Made by a program: the position numbers and the translations under genes. A stretch of DNA of 64,000 nucleotides, taken from CAVYYW01 sp963772845 (GTDB taxonomy: Bacteria; Bacillota; Bacilli; Bacillales; Sporolactobacillaceae). The notes under the pieces are model-generated. The model ran no database searches, had not been told where the DNA came from, and worked only from the letters and a program-made list of their open reading frames with translations. The stretch lies in the NCBI GenBank assembly GCA_963772845.1, contig CAVYYW010000014.1, positions 868,001-932,000 on the forward strand, read 5' to 3'. This document shows, piece after piece, positions 27,456-35,507 of this stretch (position 1 is the first letter of the stretch; the number at the start of each line of letters is the position of its first letter).

Positions 27456-28214
27456 ATGGCGAAAAACATTAAACGCACCTTAGAAATAGCAGAAATTATT
27501 AAATTGTATGAAGAGGGAAGAGGAACAACAGAAATCGCTAAACAGGCGAATGTATCCGCACGCACAATTAATTACATATTAAAGGAAAATAATGTGGAAA
27601 GAAGACCACGGGGGAGCTGGAAAAGGCAATATCCGCTAAACGAAAATTATTTTAAGACATGGTCGAACAACATGGCTTATATTCTTGGCTTTTTTGTTGC
27701 CGATGGATTTGTTGCAAAAGATTTTCAATCAATAAGTTTTGCCCAGAAAGACAAACAGATATTAGAAGAAATTAAAATAGAACTTGAATCAGGACAACCG
27801 ATCATACAAAACATAAAAACAGGCGTGTATATACTTACGCTTAATAGTAAAATTATGAGAGCAGACATGGTCGATTTGCACGGTATTAAGCCCAAAAAGT
27901 CTTTGAATGTGAAATTCCCGTTTGTTCCAGAAGAGTATATGTCGCATTTCATTCGGGGCTATTTTGATGGTGATGGCTGTGTTTATGAAAACAAAAACTT
28001 TGTTAATATTGTGGGAGGTTCTCTAGAATTTATGGAATCACTTTTTCATGTTTTTGAGAATCAAAATTTTGAACCTATTTTAAAGATATTTTATAATCAT
28101 TATCGTGTATATATTAGCGGTAGCAGAAATGTGAAAAAATTTTCTGATTGGATATATAATGATAAACAATTATTCTTGCATAGAAAGTATGAACGCTTTA
28201 TGAATAAAAATTGA
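27456..28214 (+). CDS. Free-standing LAGLIDADG homing endonuclease with N-terminal HTH
   Basis: This 252-residue protein has a Hin/resolvase-like helix-turn-helix at residues ~9-45 (TTEIAKQANVSARTINYIL), followed by a two-motif LAGLIDADG domain: LGFFVADG (77-84) and IRGYFDGDG (166-174), each ending in the catalytic acidic residue. The second-motif context RGYFDGDGCVY is typical. There is no intein splice junction or intron around it, so it is a solo endonuclease. The gene and its 3' flank are visibly more AT-rich than the neighbours, consistent with transfer. It stands between the repeat patch and ykpA. Confidence 0.88.
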   Translation: MAKNIKRTLEIAEIIKLYEEGRGTTEIAKQANVSARTINYILKENNVERRPRGSWKRQYPLNENYFKTWSNNMAYILGFFVADGFVAKDFQSISFAQKDKQILEEIKIELESGQPIIQNIKTGVYILTLNSKIMRADMVDLHGIKPKKSLNVKFPFVPEEYMSHFIRGYFDGDGCVYENKNFVNIVGGSLEFMESLFHVFENQNFEPILKIFYNHYRVYISGSRNVKKFSDWIYNDKQLFLHRKYERFMNKN

Positions 28215-28455
28215 CAATGACTTTGATAAGACACAGAGTTTACATCAATAAATAAAAGAGAAGACCTTAAATTAAATGAAATATTATAAACCATAATTGG
28301 TTTATTTTTTTAAAAATTATTTTAGTAGACATAATATATATTATAGGAACATAAATAAAATTAACTTTTTCACAGAATTTACGCGCGGGATTATCTTATT
28401 TAAGCAATAAATGTTATAATCATTTAGATATTTATATATGGAGGCTTTGATACTA
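28215..28455 (+). promoter_or_regulatory. AT-rich gap with candidate ykpA promoter
   Basis: There is no gene in 240 bp. A TATAAT at 28415-28420, about 20-35 bp before the coding region, is a plausible -10. The -35 match (TTATCT, 28391-28396, 18-bp spacer) is weak. The AT-richness may be part of the endonuclease insertion. Confidence 0.4.
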
Positions 28456-30075
28456 TTGATTACAGTTAGCGGTGTTAGTTTACGTTTTGGTGATCGTAAA
28501 TTATTCGAAGATATTAATGTTCAGTTCAATCCAGGCAATTGCTACGGTTTAATCGGTGCTAACGGCGCCGGCAAAACCACGTTTCTTAAAATTTTATCCG
28601 GTGAGCTTGAAGCTCAGTCCGGTCATGTATCCATTCCATCTGATGAGCGTCTTGCTGTACTAAAGCAAGATCATTTCCAATATGAGGATACTGAAGTGTT
28701 AACCGTTGTTATTATGGGCCACGCGCGTTTATATGAAGTCATGCAGGAAAAAAATGCTATTTATATGAAGGCAGACTTCTCTGATGAAGATGGCATTAAA
28801 GCCGCCGAGCTCGAAGGCGAATTTGCTGAAATGAACGGCTGGGAAGCTGAATCTGAGGCTGCAGTGCTTCTAAATGGTCTTGGAATCCCCGAAAGTCTTC
28901 ATGGTAAGAAAATGGCTGAAATAACTGGTTCTGAGAAGGTAAAAGTACTTCTTGCGCAAGCGTTATTCGGCAAACCGGATGTTCTTCTTCTAGATGAGCC
29001 GACAAACCATTTGGATATGAAAGCTACACAATGGCTTGAAGACTTCCTAATTAATTTTGAGAACACCGTCATTGTTGTATCCCATGACCGTCACTTCTTG
29101 AATAAAGTCTGTACGCATATTGCGGATCTTGACTACAGCAAGCTTCAGGTCTATGTCGGGAACTACGATTTCTGGTATGAATCAAGTCAGCTGGCAGTGA
29201 AAATGGCACAAGATGCGAATAAGAAAAAAGAAGAAAAAATCCAAGAGCTCCAAAGCTTCGTGGCACGATTCAGCGCGAATGCATCGAAATCTAAACAAGC
29301 AACGTCACGTAAAAAAATGCTTGAAAAGATTACTTTGGATGACATTAAACCTTCTTCACGTAAATATCCGTTTGTTGCCTTCTCTCCTGAACGGGAAATC
29401 GGCAATGAATTACTAAGGGTGGAAAGCCTGTCAAAAACGGTTGATGGCGTCAAAGTTCTTGATAATATCAGCTTTACGATGAACAAGGATGATAAAATTG
29501 CTTTTGTCGGTAAGAACGAGCTTGCTATTACGACCTTATTCAAAATTTTGATGGGCGAAATGGAGCCTGATAGCGGATCTTACAAATGGGGTGTTACAAC
29601 GTCTCAAGCGTACTTCCCGAAAGACAACTCGGAGTATTTTGAGGAGTCAGACCTGACTCTTGTTGACTGGCTACGCCAATATTCTCCTGAAGATCAAACT
29701 GAGAGCTTCTTAAGAGGTTTCTTAGGCAGAATGCTTTTCTCAGGAGAAGAAGCGCTGAAAAAAGCCAAAGTTCTTTCCGGTGGAGAAAAAGTTCGCTGTA
29801 TGCTGTCTAAAATGATGTTGAGCAAGGCAAACGTTCTTGTTCTAGATGAACCAACAAACCATCTAGATTTAGAGTCGATAACTGCTCTGAATAATGGTTT
29901 GATTAATTTTAAAGGTTCATTAATTTTTAGCTCTCATGATATTCAGTTTGTCGATTCAATTGCAAACCGGATCATGGAATTAACACCTAATGGCTTAATG
30001 GATAAAGAAATGTCTTTTGATGAGTACCTTAACGATTCAGATATCCAGAAAAAAGTCGACGAAATGTACGCTTAA
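28456..30075 (+). CDS. ykpA: ABC-F family ATP-binding protein YkpA
   Basis: This ABC-F protein of about 539 residues closely resembles B. subtilis YkpA. It has two nucleotide-binding domains, and no membrane part. NBD1 has GANGAGKTTFLK, a signature region (TGSEKVKVLLAQALF) and LLLDEPTNHLD. The linker contains KSKQATSRKKMLEKI. NBD2 has LSGGEKVRCMLS and VLDEPTNHLD. The NBD2 Walker A is GKNELAITTLF, lacking the usual GxGKT, and this degeneracy is shared with B. subtilis YkpA. TTG 28456 is preferred as start because GGAGG (28440-28444) precedes it and MITVSGVSLRFGDRK is the family N-terminus. ABC-F proteins act on ribosomes; the precise role is unknown. Confidence 0.92.
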   Translation: MITVSGVSLRFGDRKLFEDINVQFNPGNCYGLIGANGAGKTTFLKILSGELEAQSGHVSIPSDERLAVLKQDHFQYEDTEVLTVVIMGHARLYEVMQEKNAIYMKADFSDEDGIKAAELEGEFAEMNGWEAESEAAVLLNGLGIPESLHGKKMAEITGSEKVKVLLAQALFGKPDVLLLDEPTNHLDMKATQWLEDFLINFENTVIVVSHDRHFLNKVCTHIADLDYSKLQVYVGNYDFWYESSQLAVKMAQDANKKKEEKIQELQSFVARFSANASKSKQATSRKKMLEKITLDDIKPSSRKYPFVAFSPEREIGNELLRVESLSKTVDGVKVLDNISFTMNKDDKIAFVGKNELAITTLFKILMGEMEPDSGSYKWGVTTSQAYFPKDNSEYFEESDLTLVDWLRQYSPEDQTESFLRGFLGRMLFSGEEALKKAKVLSGGEKVRCMLSKMMLSKANVLVLDEPTNHLDLESITALNNGLINFKGSLIFSSHDIQFVDSIANRIMELTPNGLMDKEMSFDEYLNDSDIQKKVDEMYA

Positions 30076-30156
30076 CAAGAAAAGCGAAGCCTCACATTAG
30101 AAAAGTGAAGGTTGCTTGTTTAACCTAGAGTGGAAATCAACAAACACAAATATAGT

Positions 30157-30190
30157 AAAAGCCTTGCCCGTATATACGAGCAAGGCTTTT
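30157..30190. terminator. Bidirectional terminator between ykpA and xerS
   Basis: The 11-bp stem AAAAGCCTTGC (30157-30167) / GCAAGGCTTTT (30180-30190) has an inner CGTATATACG palindrome in the loop. It separates converging transcripts at the point where the dominant coding strand changes. Confidence 0.88.
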
Positions 30191-30191
30191 A

Positions 30192-31268
30192 CTAATCATT
30201 CTCTTTGATTGCATCCATCTTATCAATCGCTTTTTTCATTTCTTTATTGGTCATGTGCGTATAAATCATTGTTGTCTGCACGGATTCATGACCGAGATGT
30301 TTTTTAAGCTTAGGTATATCATTGTTTTCCAAATGATAACGCGTGGCGAAGGAATGGCGTAATTTATGCACAGAAAGCGCAGGTTTTCCAAAAGCAATGG
30401 CATATTTCTCAATGATTTTTTCAACAGCTCGATGAGAAAGACGGCGATTGGTTTTCTTTGGTCCGATCGCAGTGGAAACAAAAAGTGCTTTTTCTTTTTT
30501 ATCAAGGCTGTAGCGCACGCTGCGTACCGTTAAGTATTCTTTAAGGTCAATCATCGCTTGATCGCTGAAATACACATATTGCTCTTTTCCGCCTTTTCGT
30601 GTCACACGAATGCTGTGTTTTTTGAAATCGAGATCGGAGAGACTTAACCCGACAAGTTCTGATAAACGGATGCCTGAACCGAGCAGCAACGATACAAGTG
30701 CCGTATCGCGCTCCCTGTTTTTAATAAAGAATTGATATTTACGTTTGTCATTTTTAACTTTTTGGCCATAGCCTTCTGCAATAAACCCTCGAAAAAGCTC
30801 AAATTCATCACCGTGTAAAATTTTACCTTCTATACGGTTTGCAACAGTTTCCTGATCGTCTTTGATCGTGTTAAAAGCGACTTTTGCCATAACATTACGA
30901 TATATGTAGGGCTCAAATGTTTCGGTTTCAGCAATATTTTGCAGATAATGAAACAACGATTTTAAAGCAGAAATTTTACGGTTAACCGTTTGCTTAGCGT
31001 TGCCGGTGTAATGACCAAGAAAGCTTAGAAAACCCTCCATATCCTTGACGGAAAGTGATTCCAGAACGCTTAATGGGATATCAGTTCGTTTTCCAGTAGC
31101 CAAACTCTCTGCAATGAGCCAATCAAAGAAAATAATATAATCATGACAGTAATTCAAAAGCGTCGAAACTGCCATATGCCTCCGATTATGATCGATAAAC
31201 TCTTCTGCATACCAGGGAAGGTCCCCCACCTTTTCAGATAATCGCTTGAAGTAGGTTGTATGATCCAT
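30192..31268 (-). CDS. xerS: Tyrosine recombinase XerS
   Basis: This 358-residue integrase-family recombinase has the XerS-type extended N-terminal domain (DHTTYFKRLSEKVGDLPWYAEEF). The catalytic set is Arg in LGSGIRLSELVGL, Lys in RKGGKEQYVYF, HKLRH near 301-305, His in LGHESVQTTM near 327, and nucleophile Tyr in MIYTH near 336. XerS is the single recombinase that resolves chromosome dimers at difSL in streptococci, where difSL adjoins the gene. A dif-like site lies 35 bp upstream of this start. The AGAGGTG ribosome binding site is upstream of the ATG. The gene lies directly downstream of rtp. Confidence 0.92.
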   Translation of the reverse strand: MDHTTYFKRLSEKVGDLPWYAEEFIDHNRRHMAVSTLLNYCHDYIIFFDWLIAESLATGKRTDIPLSVLESLSVKDMEGFLSFLGHYTGNAKQTVNRKISALKSLFHYLQNIAETETFEPYIYRNVMAKVAFNTIKDDQETVANRIEGKILHGDEFELFRGFIAEGYGQKVKNDKRKYQFFIKNRERDTALVSLLLGSGIRLSELVGLSLSDLDFKKHSIRVTRKGGKEQYVYFSDQAMIDLKEYLTVRSVRYSLDKKEKALFVSTAIGPKKTNRRLSHRAVEKIIEKYAIAFGKPALSVHKLRHSFATRYHLENNDIPKLKKHLGHESVQTTMIYTHMTNKEMKKAIDKMDAIKEND

Positions 31269-31302
31269 AAAATCACCTCTCCAAATTATAACATAAAAGA
31301 TA

Positions 31303-31330
31303 ATTACGTAAAATTAATTTTTGACGTAAT
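31303..31330. other. Candidate dif-like XerS recombination site (11+6+11 bp)
   Basis: The arms ATTACGTAAAA (31303-31313) and TTTGACGTAAT (31320-31330) flank a central TTAATT (31314-31319). The right arm reads ATTACGTCAAA in reverse, so the arms match at 10 of 11 positions. The 28-bp layout is that of Xer sites, and it sits between rtp and xerS. It could instead be an operator in the xerS promoter region. Nothing in the sequence alone proves recombination here. Confidence 0.45.
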
Positions 31331-31402
31331 ATAAAAACTTATTTTAAAAATTGATACTTTCACTTTCGATTTGAGGAATAAAAGGTTATACTTTTACCTG
31401 GA

Positions 31403-31765
31403 TCAATAATTATCGTTAATTATTTTTTTTAGCAGCTGCTGACTGCGATCAAGATCTTGTTTAACTAGTCTCTTGTATGCATCTGCCTTTCCTCTTCCCG
31501 ATTCTAATAAATGATAAAGAACAATCTCTTGAAATCCACCCTCTTCTTTATTCCGCAATTGCTTACTTCTTTGTAAAATACCTTCTTCTGTTAATTCGTG
31601 AAGGGATTTATAAATTTCGGAATGTGAGGGCTGGTAGCCAAATGGTTTCAGCTCTTCCTTTAGCTCTTGGAGATATTGCCAACCATGCAGCTTCTTCTTC
31701 TCTATCATATTAAGCAGATACACTTTTAATACAGATCTCTGTTTGGTTAAATAGGCACTTCCCAA
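31403..31765 (-). CDS. rtp: Replication terminator protein RTP
   Basis: This 120-residue winged-helix protein is closely similar along its length to B. subtilis RTP. It shares KQRSVLKVYLLNM, a recognition-helix region (QPSHSEIYKSLHELTEEGIL), QEIVLYHL, and the C-terminal dimerisation helix KQDLDRSQQLLKKII. RTP dimers bind Ter sites and arrest replication forks in one orientation. The start is TTG 31765 behind AGAGGGG. A generic PadR-like regulator is the alternative, but the match to RTP is specific. The inverted repeat at 31838-31876 upstream could be a Ter/autoregulatory site, as in B. subtilis, where IRI/IRII lie just upstream of rtp. Confidence 0.9.
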   Translation of the reverse strand: MGSAYLTKQRSVLKVYLLNMIEKKKLHGWQYLQELKEELKPFGYQPSHSEIYKSLHELTEEGILQRSKQLRNKEEGGFQEIVLYHLLESGRGKADAYKRLVKQDLDRSQQLLKKIINDNY

Positions 31766-31837
31766 TCATATCCCCTCTTTTCATCCTTTTCATTATCATA
31801 ATCCCTTATAAACAGTTTTTGCAATTTTCTGTGTGTA

Positions 31838-31876
31838 CTATTGAATATTTGGAACAATGTTCAAAATATTCAATAG
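31838..31876. promoter_or_regulatory. 39-bp inverted repeat upstream of rtp, candidate Ter/RTP-binding site
   Basis: The left arm 31838-31856 (CTATTGAATATTTGGAACA) and right arm 31858-31876 match at 18 of 19 positions around a single central base. The core GAACAATGTTC resembles the GAAC...GTTC symmetry of RTP-binding DNA. TGTGTACTA just left of it recalls the CTATGTACTAAAT part of B. subtilis Ter sites (from memory). It lies 73 bp before the rtp start. Confidence 0.5.
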
Positions 31877-31953
31877 CAAAACAAATACTTAAAAACCTTC
31901 TCTAAACTGACTAAAGACCTATTTATTGCTATTTGAACACTTCTCTTATAAAT

Positions 31954-31980
31954 AAAAAAAGACCATTTAAGGTCTCTTTT
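31954..31980 (-). terminator. Terminator after yhbE
   Basis: On the minus strand the stem AGACC / GGTCT has a 6-nt TTAAAT loop and is followed by seven T. It separates the bactofilin operon from the rtp promoter region. Confidence 0.75.
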
Positions 31981-31987
31981 AGGCTGT

Positions 31988-32707
31988 TCAAACTTTTATT
32001 GTCTCTCCTACTTTCGCATCGTTTGAAACCTCAACATCATCGAGATGTTCTACTCGTTTTATGACACACCCTAGTCCTATATAAACGTTTGACCCCCTCA
32101 CAACATCAGCTATGGTGTTCTCTAAGTAAATATCATCACCTTCAATGCTGACCGTTTCTAATTGGTGCCCTCTCATTTTAAACAATTTGCTTAAACCGCC
32201 TGTCCCTCTTTTGACTGAGATGGACCCACAGCCTATTTCTTTTGCAGAGCAATCACCATTCATTTTTATTTCAATGTTTTCAGCATTAAGCAATCCGCCA
32301 ATTTTGAAACTCCCTTGAACATTAAGATCATCTGACTCACAATGGCCGCCTACAGTCAATGAACCGTGAATATCAATATTTTTCCCAATCAGGTCGTTTG
32401 AAAGCGCTACAGATCCGCTGATATCGATATTTTTAACGGTAACCGTGCCATCAATTTTTGCTGATCCGCTGACATTGAGATCCATGCACTCAATATTCCC
32501 AATAATTTTACCTGAACCACTCAGATCGATCGAAACGGCTTTGATATCACCGTTAAAGACGCTTGATCCACTTCCTTGAATGGAATCACAGATAATATCT
32601 CCGTTCACTTTACCACTGCCGCTAATATCGATATTTTCATACGTGCCTCCTGCTGCACTGCCAGACCCATGGATAACCAAATCGTTTTTAACTGTGTTTT
32701 TCATCAT
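31988..32707 (-). CDS. yhbE: Bactofilin (polymer-forming cytoskeletal protein, YhbE/YhbF-type)
   Basis: This 239-residue protein is built from repeated beta-helix turns (GSGKVNGDI, GSGSSVFNGDI, GSGKIIGNI, GSAKIDGTV ...), the hallmark of bactofilins, which self-assemble into filaments. In B. subtilis YhbE and YhbF (BacE/BacF) follow yhbD and are needed for flagellar assembly. Here only one bactofilin follows yhbD, and the second paralogue seems to be absent. It overlaps yhbD by 20 bp. Confidence 0.9.
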   Translation of the reverse strand: MMKNTVKNDLVIHGSGSAAGGTYENIDISGSGKVNGDIICDSIQGSGSSVFNGDIKAVSIDLSGSGKIIGNIECMDLNVSGSAKIDGTVTVKNIDISGSVALSNDLIGKNIDIHGSLTVGGHCESDDLNVQGSFKIGGLLNAENIEIKMNGDCSAKEIGCGSISVKRGTGGLSKLFKMRGHQLETVSIEGDDIYLENTIADVVRGSNVYIGLGCVIKRVEHLDDVEVSNDAKVGETIKV

Positions 32708-33338
32708 CTAATCCTCCCATTTTCAGTAAGTCTTTTATTGTTTCGATTGTGGTGTTCAGCGAATATCTCGCAACAATGTTCTGCTGTTCATCAAAAAAGA
32801 TCGGTACTTGTAGAGGAACCATAATAAGCGTGATAACCCCTTGTTTTCTTAAAACAATAATTTCTCCTTGCTTGTCTTGAAAATGGGTTGCATACCTACC
32901 AAGCATATCGTGCAGTTCTTTTGCTTCTGGTCGGCTGAGTAGACCTTTCGTTAAGCATTGATCTGTAATGTATAAAAAAACAATCTTTTCAAAAGTTAGC
33001 ATGTCCTTACTTATGTTTGCTTCTATATCAAATAATGCAAGCGTTGCTTCACTGATTAGCGACATTGCATCACTATAGCTTGTTTTAAATTCTTCAATTG
33101 AAGGTGAAAATAAATCTGCCAGAGCATCTAATGAGAGGTCTTCTTTGTAGTATTTAATTTTCTCAATTCGTGGCAATATCTTTTCTTTTGGAAAAAATGT
33201 TTCCTGACCTGTAAACGTTGACTTCCGAATAAACCATTCATCAGGGATTAATTTTTTCCTTTTCCAACGATACAGCTGGCCATAACTTATATTTGCTGTT
33301 TCGAGAAGGTCTTTTTTTGAAATTAATGTCTCGCTCAC
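32688..33338 (-). CDS. yhbD: YhbD family protein (DUF4004), MerR-like N-terminal HTH
   Basis: This 216-residue protein starts MSETLISKKDLLETANISYGQLYRWKRKKLIPDEWF, a MerR-like winged helix, followed by TGQETFFPKEKILPRIEKI and a helical C-terminal half. It matches B. subtilis YhbD in length and in its position ahead of the bactofilin gene. GGAGGGG precedes the ATG. It may regulate the bactofilin operon, but this is unproven. Confidence 0.85.
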   Translation of the reverse strand: MSETLISKKDLLETANISYGQLYRWKRKKLIPDEWFIRKSTFTGQETFFPKEKILPRIEKIKYYKEDLSLDALADLFSPSIEEFKTSYSDAMSLISEATLALFDIEANISKDMLTFEKIVFLYITDQCLTKGLLSRPEAKELHDMLGRYATHFQDKQGEIIVLRKQGVITLIMVPLQVPIFFDEQQNIVARYSLNTTIETIKDLLKMGGLDDEKHS

Positions 33339-33424
33339 CTTATGCCCCCCCTCCTATTTATCCAAATGTAACATAACACTGTTACGTTGTAAAGAACGTT
33401 GTTTCATTACCACCTCATTATTTT

Positions 33425-34306
33425 TTAAAAATATGATTTTATAAAGGCCAAAAAGGTTTGTGATACTTTAGATTGATCACCATTTAAAGGCACGATGTAC
33501 GATAGGATCCGTTTCATCTCTGCTTCAGGAAATGGCAGCTTAGTAAGCTCTCCACTTTTCAGAGAAGCATTGACGACCAGTTCGGAAAGGACAGATAAGC
33601 CTAAGCCCTTACCGACGGCTTCTTTTATTCCCTGATTGCTGCTAATGGTTGTGTGACTCTCCTGACGTATACCATAACTGCTCAGAAACTGGGCCATATA
33701 CTCCCCGGTGCCTGACCCTTTCTCTCTCCCTACCCATGAAAGGTTCTGCAATAAGTCTGACGTTATTTCCGAATGCTTTACAATATGGTGACTGCTCGAA
33801 GCAACGAGGAGCATCCGATCTTCCGTTAACGACGAAATTGCAAGATCACGTTCATTTGTCTGACCCTCGATCAAACCGATATCCGCTTTGAGAACTTTAA
33901 CTGCATGGCATACCCTCTCTGTATTGTCGATATTTACAGTGATCTGAATTTCAGGGTAAGTCCTGTGAAAAGCAGTTAAAATACCTGGCAGCAAGTATTC
34001 ACCGATCGTATAGCTTGCAGCAATGGTTAGGGAACCATGCAATTCGTTATGATAGTCGTGCATTTCATCTGTCATTTTTTTATAAAGTGAAAGCATTTGC
34101 TGAGCCCGTTCGTATAAGATCTGTCCACTCCCTGTTAGCCTCACATACTTAGGGGAACGGTCCAACAGTTTCGTATGAAATGATTGCTCCAGCTGCTTTA
34201 TATGTAAACTTACATTGGGCTGGGTCATTAATAATTGTTCTGAAGCACGGGTAAAGTTACCAGCTTCTACGACCTTCACAAAAATATGAAGCGATTGCAA
34301 GTCCAT
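33425..34306 (-). CDS. LysR family transcriptional regulator
   Basis: This protein of about 293 residues starts MDLQSLHIFVKVVEAGNFTRASEQLLMTQPNVSLHIKQLE, the LysR HTH, followed by a periplasmic-binding-like effector domain. The in-frame ATG at 34345 would add 13 residues without a ribosome binding site, so ATG 34306 with AGAGGTG upstream is chosen. It is divergent from a YeiH-family exporter, as LysR genes commonly are from their targets (compare YeiE/YeiH and CysL-type regulators). Confidence 0.9.
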   Translation of the reverse strand: MDLQSLHIFVKVVEAGNFTRASEQLLMTQPNVSLHIKQLEQSFHTKLLDRSPKYVRLTGSGQILYERAQQMLSLYKKMTDEMHDYHNELHGSLTIAASYTIGEYLLPGILTAFHRTYPEIQITVNIDNTERVCHAVKVLKADIGLIEGQTNERDLAISSLTEDRMLLVASSSHHIVKHSEITSDLLQNLSWVGREKGSGTGEYMAQFLSSYGIRQESHTTISSNQGIKEAVGKGLGLSVLSELVVNASLKSGELTKLPFPEAEMKRILSYIVPLNGDQSKVSQTFLAFIKSYF

Positions 34307-34366
34307 TTTAATGATGCACCTCTTATCATAAATATTTCTGATCATTAATATAAAAAATATGTATTT

Positions 34367-34406
34367 AACTTATGATTATAAACCAACTATAGTTATTTTA
34401 TAAGTT
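34367..34406. promoter_or_regulatory. LysR-type operator region in the divergent promoter
   Basis: AACTTAT (34367-34373) and ATAAGTT (34400-34406) form an outer inverted repeat. Between them lies the palindrome AACTATAGTT (34385-34394). The spacing and the T-N11-A-like dyads fit LysR binding between the two divergent genes. Confidence 0.45.
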
Positions 34407-34436
34407 ATTTGACTCCCAGGGAAAGAAGGATTTAAT

Positions 34437-35462
34437 TTGGACCCTCATTCAGTTTCTCACTATACAAACACAAAAAAGCCATTGTTTTTAGGAATGGCCT
34501 TTACTTTTGTCATCGCTGTTGCCGGTTATTTACTAGCTTTTATTCCTTTTTTTAATGTGATCGGCCCTTTGGCCTGTTCTTTATTAATTGCTATCGTATA
34601 TAGACGGTGGCTGGGCTACCCTGTTAAATGGGCAAAAGGCATTCAGTTCACTTCAAAACATTTTCTAAGAACAGCCATCGTATTATTCGGATTAAAGTTA
34701 AATATCAATGTCGTGCTGCATAAAGGACTTGGGCTGCTATTAATGGACGCAATCGTCATCGTTTTTAGTTTAGGCCTTTTAATGTTGCTAGCGAAATGGA
34801 CAAAAGCGGATAGAAATTTATCTTTTCTATTGGCTTCAGGCACTGCTATTTGCGGGGCATCAGCCATTGCTACAGTTGCATCTATTGTTAAGGCTAAAGA
34901 TGAGGATACCGCAGCAAGCGTAGGCTTAATTTCCATCATTGGAACACTTTTTGCCATCACTTATACTTTAATCCGCCCATTCCTAACCTTCGATCCTGCA
35001 TCTTATGGAATATGGGCAGGATCCAGTCTTCACGAAGTAGCGAATGTCGCATTAGCAGGTGCACCTGCAGGGTCAAATGGACTTGCCTATGCTCTGCTGG
35101 CAAAACTTGGCCGTGTTTTTCTTCTTATTCCATTCAGTTTTGTTCTGATTATCTGGATTAATCGCAAAAACAAAGGGACATCGGCGAAGACAATTGAATT
35201 CCCGTGGTTTTTGCTTGGATTTGTTATCACAAGCCTCATTGGAACATATCTCATAAATCATTATTTTCCGGTACCCCCATTCCTATTAAAAAAGGTATCA
35301 TTTCTGACCAGCTTTTTCTTAACAATGGCCATGGTTGGTCTAGGCCTGAATATTAATTTAAAAAGAATGAAACAAAAAGCGATTAAACCTCTCGTTCTGT
35401 TGGTCATCACTTCTATCCTTTTGTCCATCGGAACATATATAGCCGTCTTGTTTTTACATTAA
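34437..35462 (+). CDS. YeiH family putative sulfate exporter
   Basis: This 341-residue membrane protein has about ten helices and the UPF0324/YeiH signatures LRTAIVLFGLKLN, ASGTAICGASAIATVASIVKAKDEDTAASVGLI and SSLHEVANVALAG. The family is named for sulfate export by annotation only, and transport has not been firmly shown. The TTG start at 34437 follows AAGAAGGA. It is probably controlled by the divergent LysR gene. Confidence 0.87.
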   Translation: MDPHSVSHYTNTKKPLFLGMAFTFVIAVAGYLLAFIPFFNVIGPLACSLLIAIVYRRWLGYPVKWAKGIQFTSKHFLRTAIVLFGLKLNINVVLHKGLGLLLMDAIVIVFSLGLLMLLAKWTKADRNLSFLLASGTAICGASAIATVASIVKAKDEDTAASVGLISIIGTLFAITYTLIRPFLTFDPASYGIWAGSSLHEVANVALAGAPAGSNGLAYALLAKLGRVFLLIPFSFVLIIWINRKNKGTSAKTIEFPWFLLGFVITSLIGTYLINHYFPVPPFLLKKVSFLTSFFLTMAMVGLGLNINLKRMKQKAIKPLVLLVITSILLSIGTYIAVLFLH

Positions 35463-35498
35463 AAGGAATGGCCGCTCTTAAGCGGCCATTCCTTTTTT
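35461..35498. terminator. Bidirectional terminator between yeiH-like gene and sortase gene
   Basis: The long stem AAAGGAATGGCCGCT / AGCGGCCATTCCTTT has a CTTA loop and is flanked by A and T runs. It lies between converging genes. Confidence 0.92.
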
Positions 35499-35507
35499 AT
35501 AATGAGA

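Noticed and set aside
29500..29545. Degenerate second Walker A (GKNELAITTLF) in YkpA, looking like an inactivated ATPase site
   Set aside because: B. subtilis YkpA has the same kind of sequence at this place, so it is a family feature and not a mutation of this gene.
31403..31765. Annotation as a generic PadR-type regulator
   Set aside because: The residue pattern follows B. subtilis RTP through the recognition helix and the C-terminal dimerisation helix, and the locus fits the terminus.
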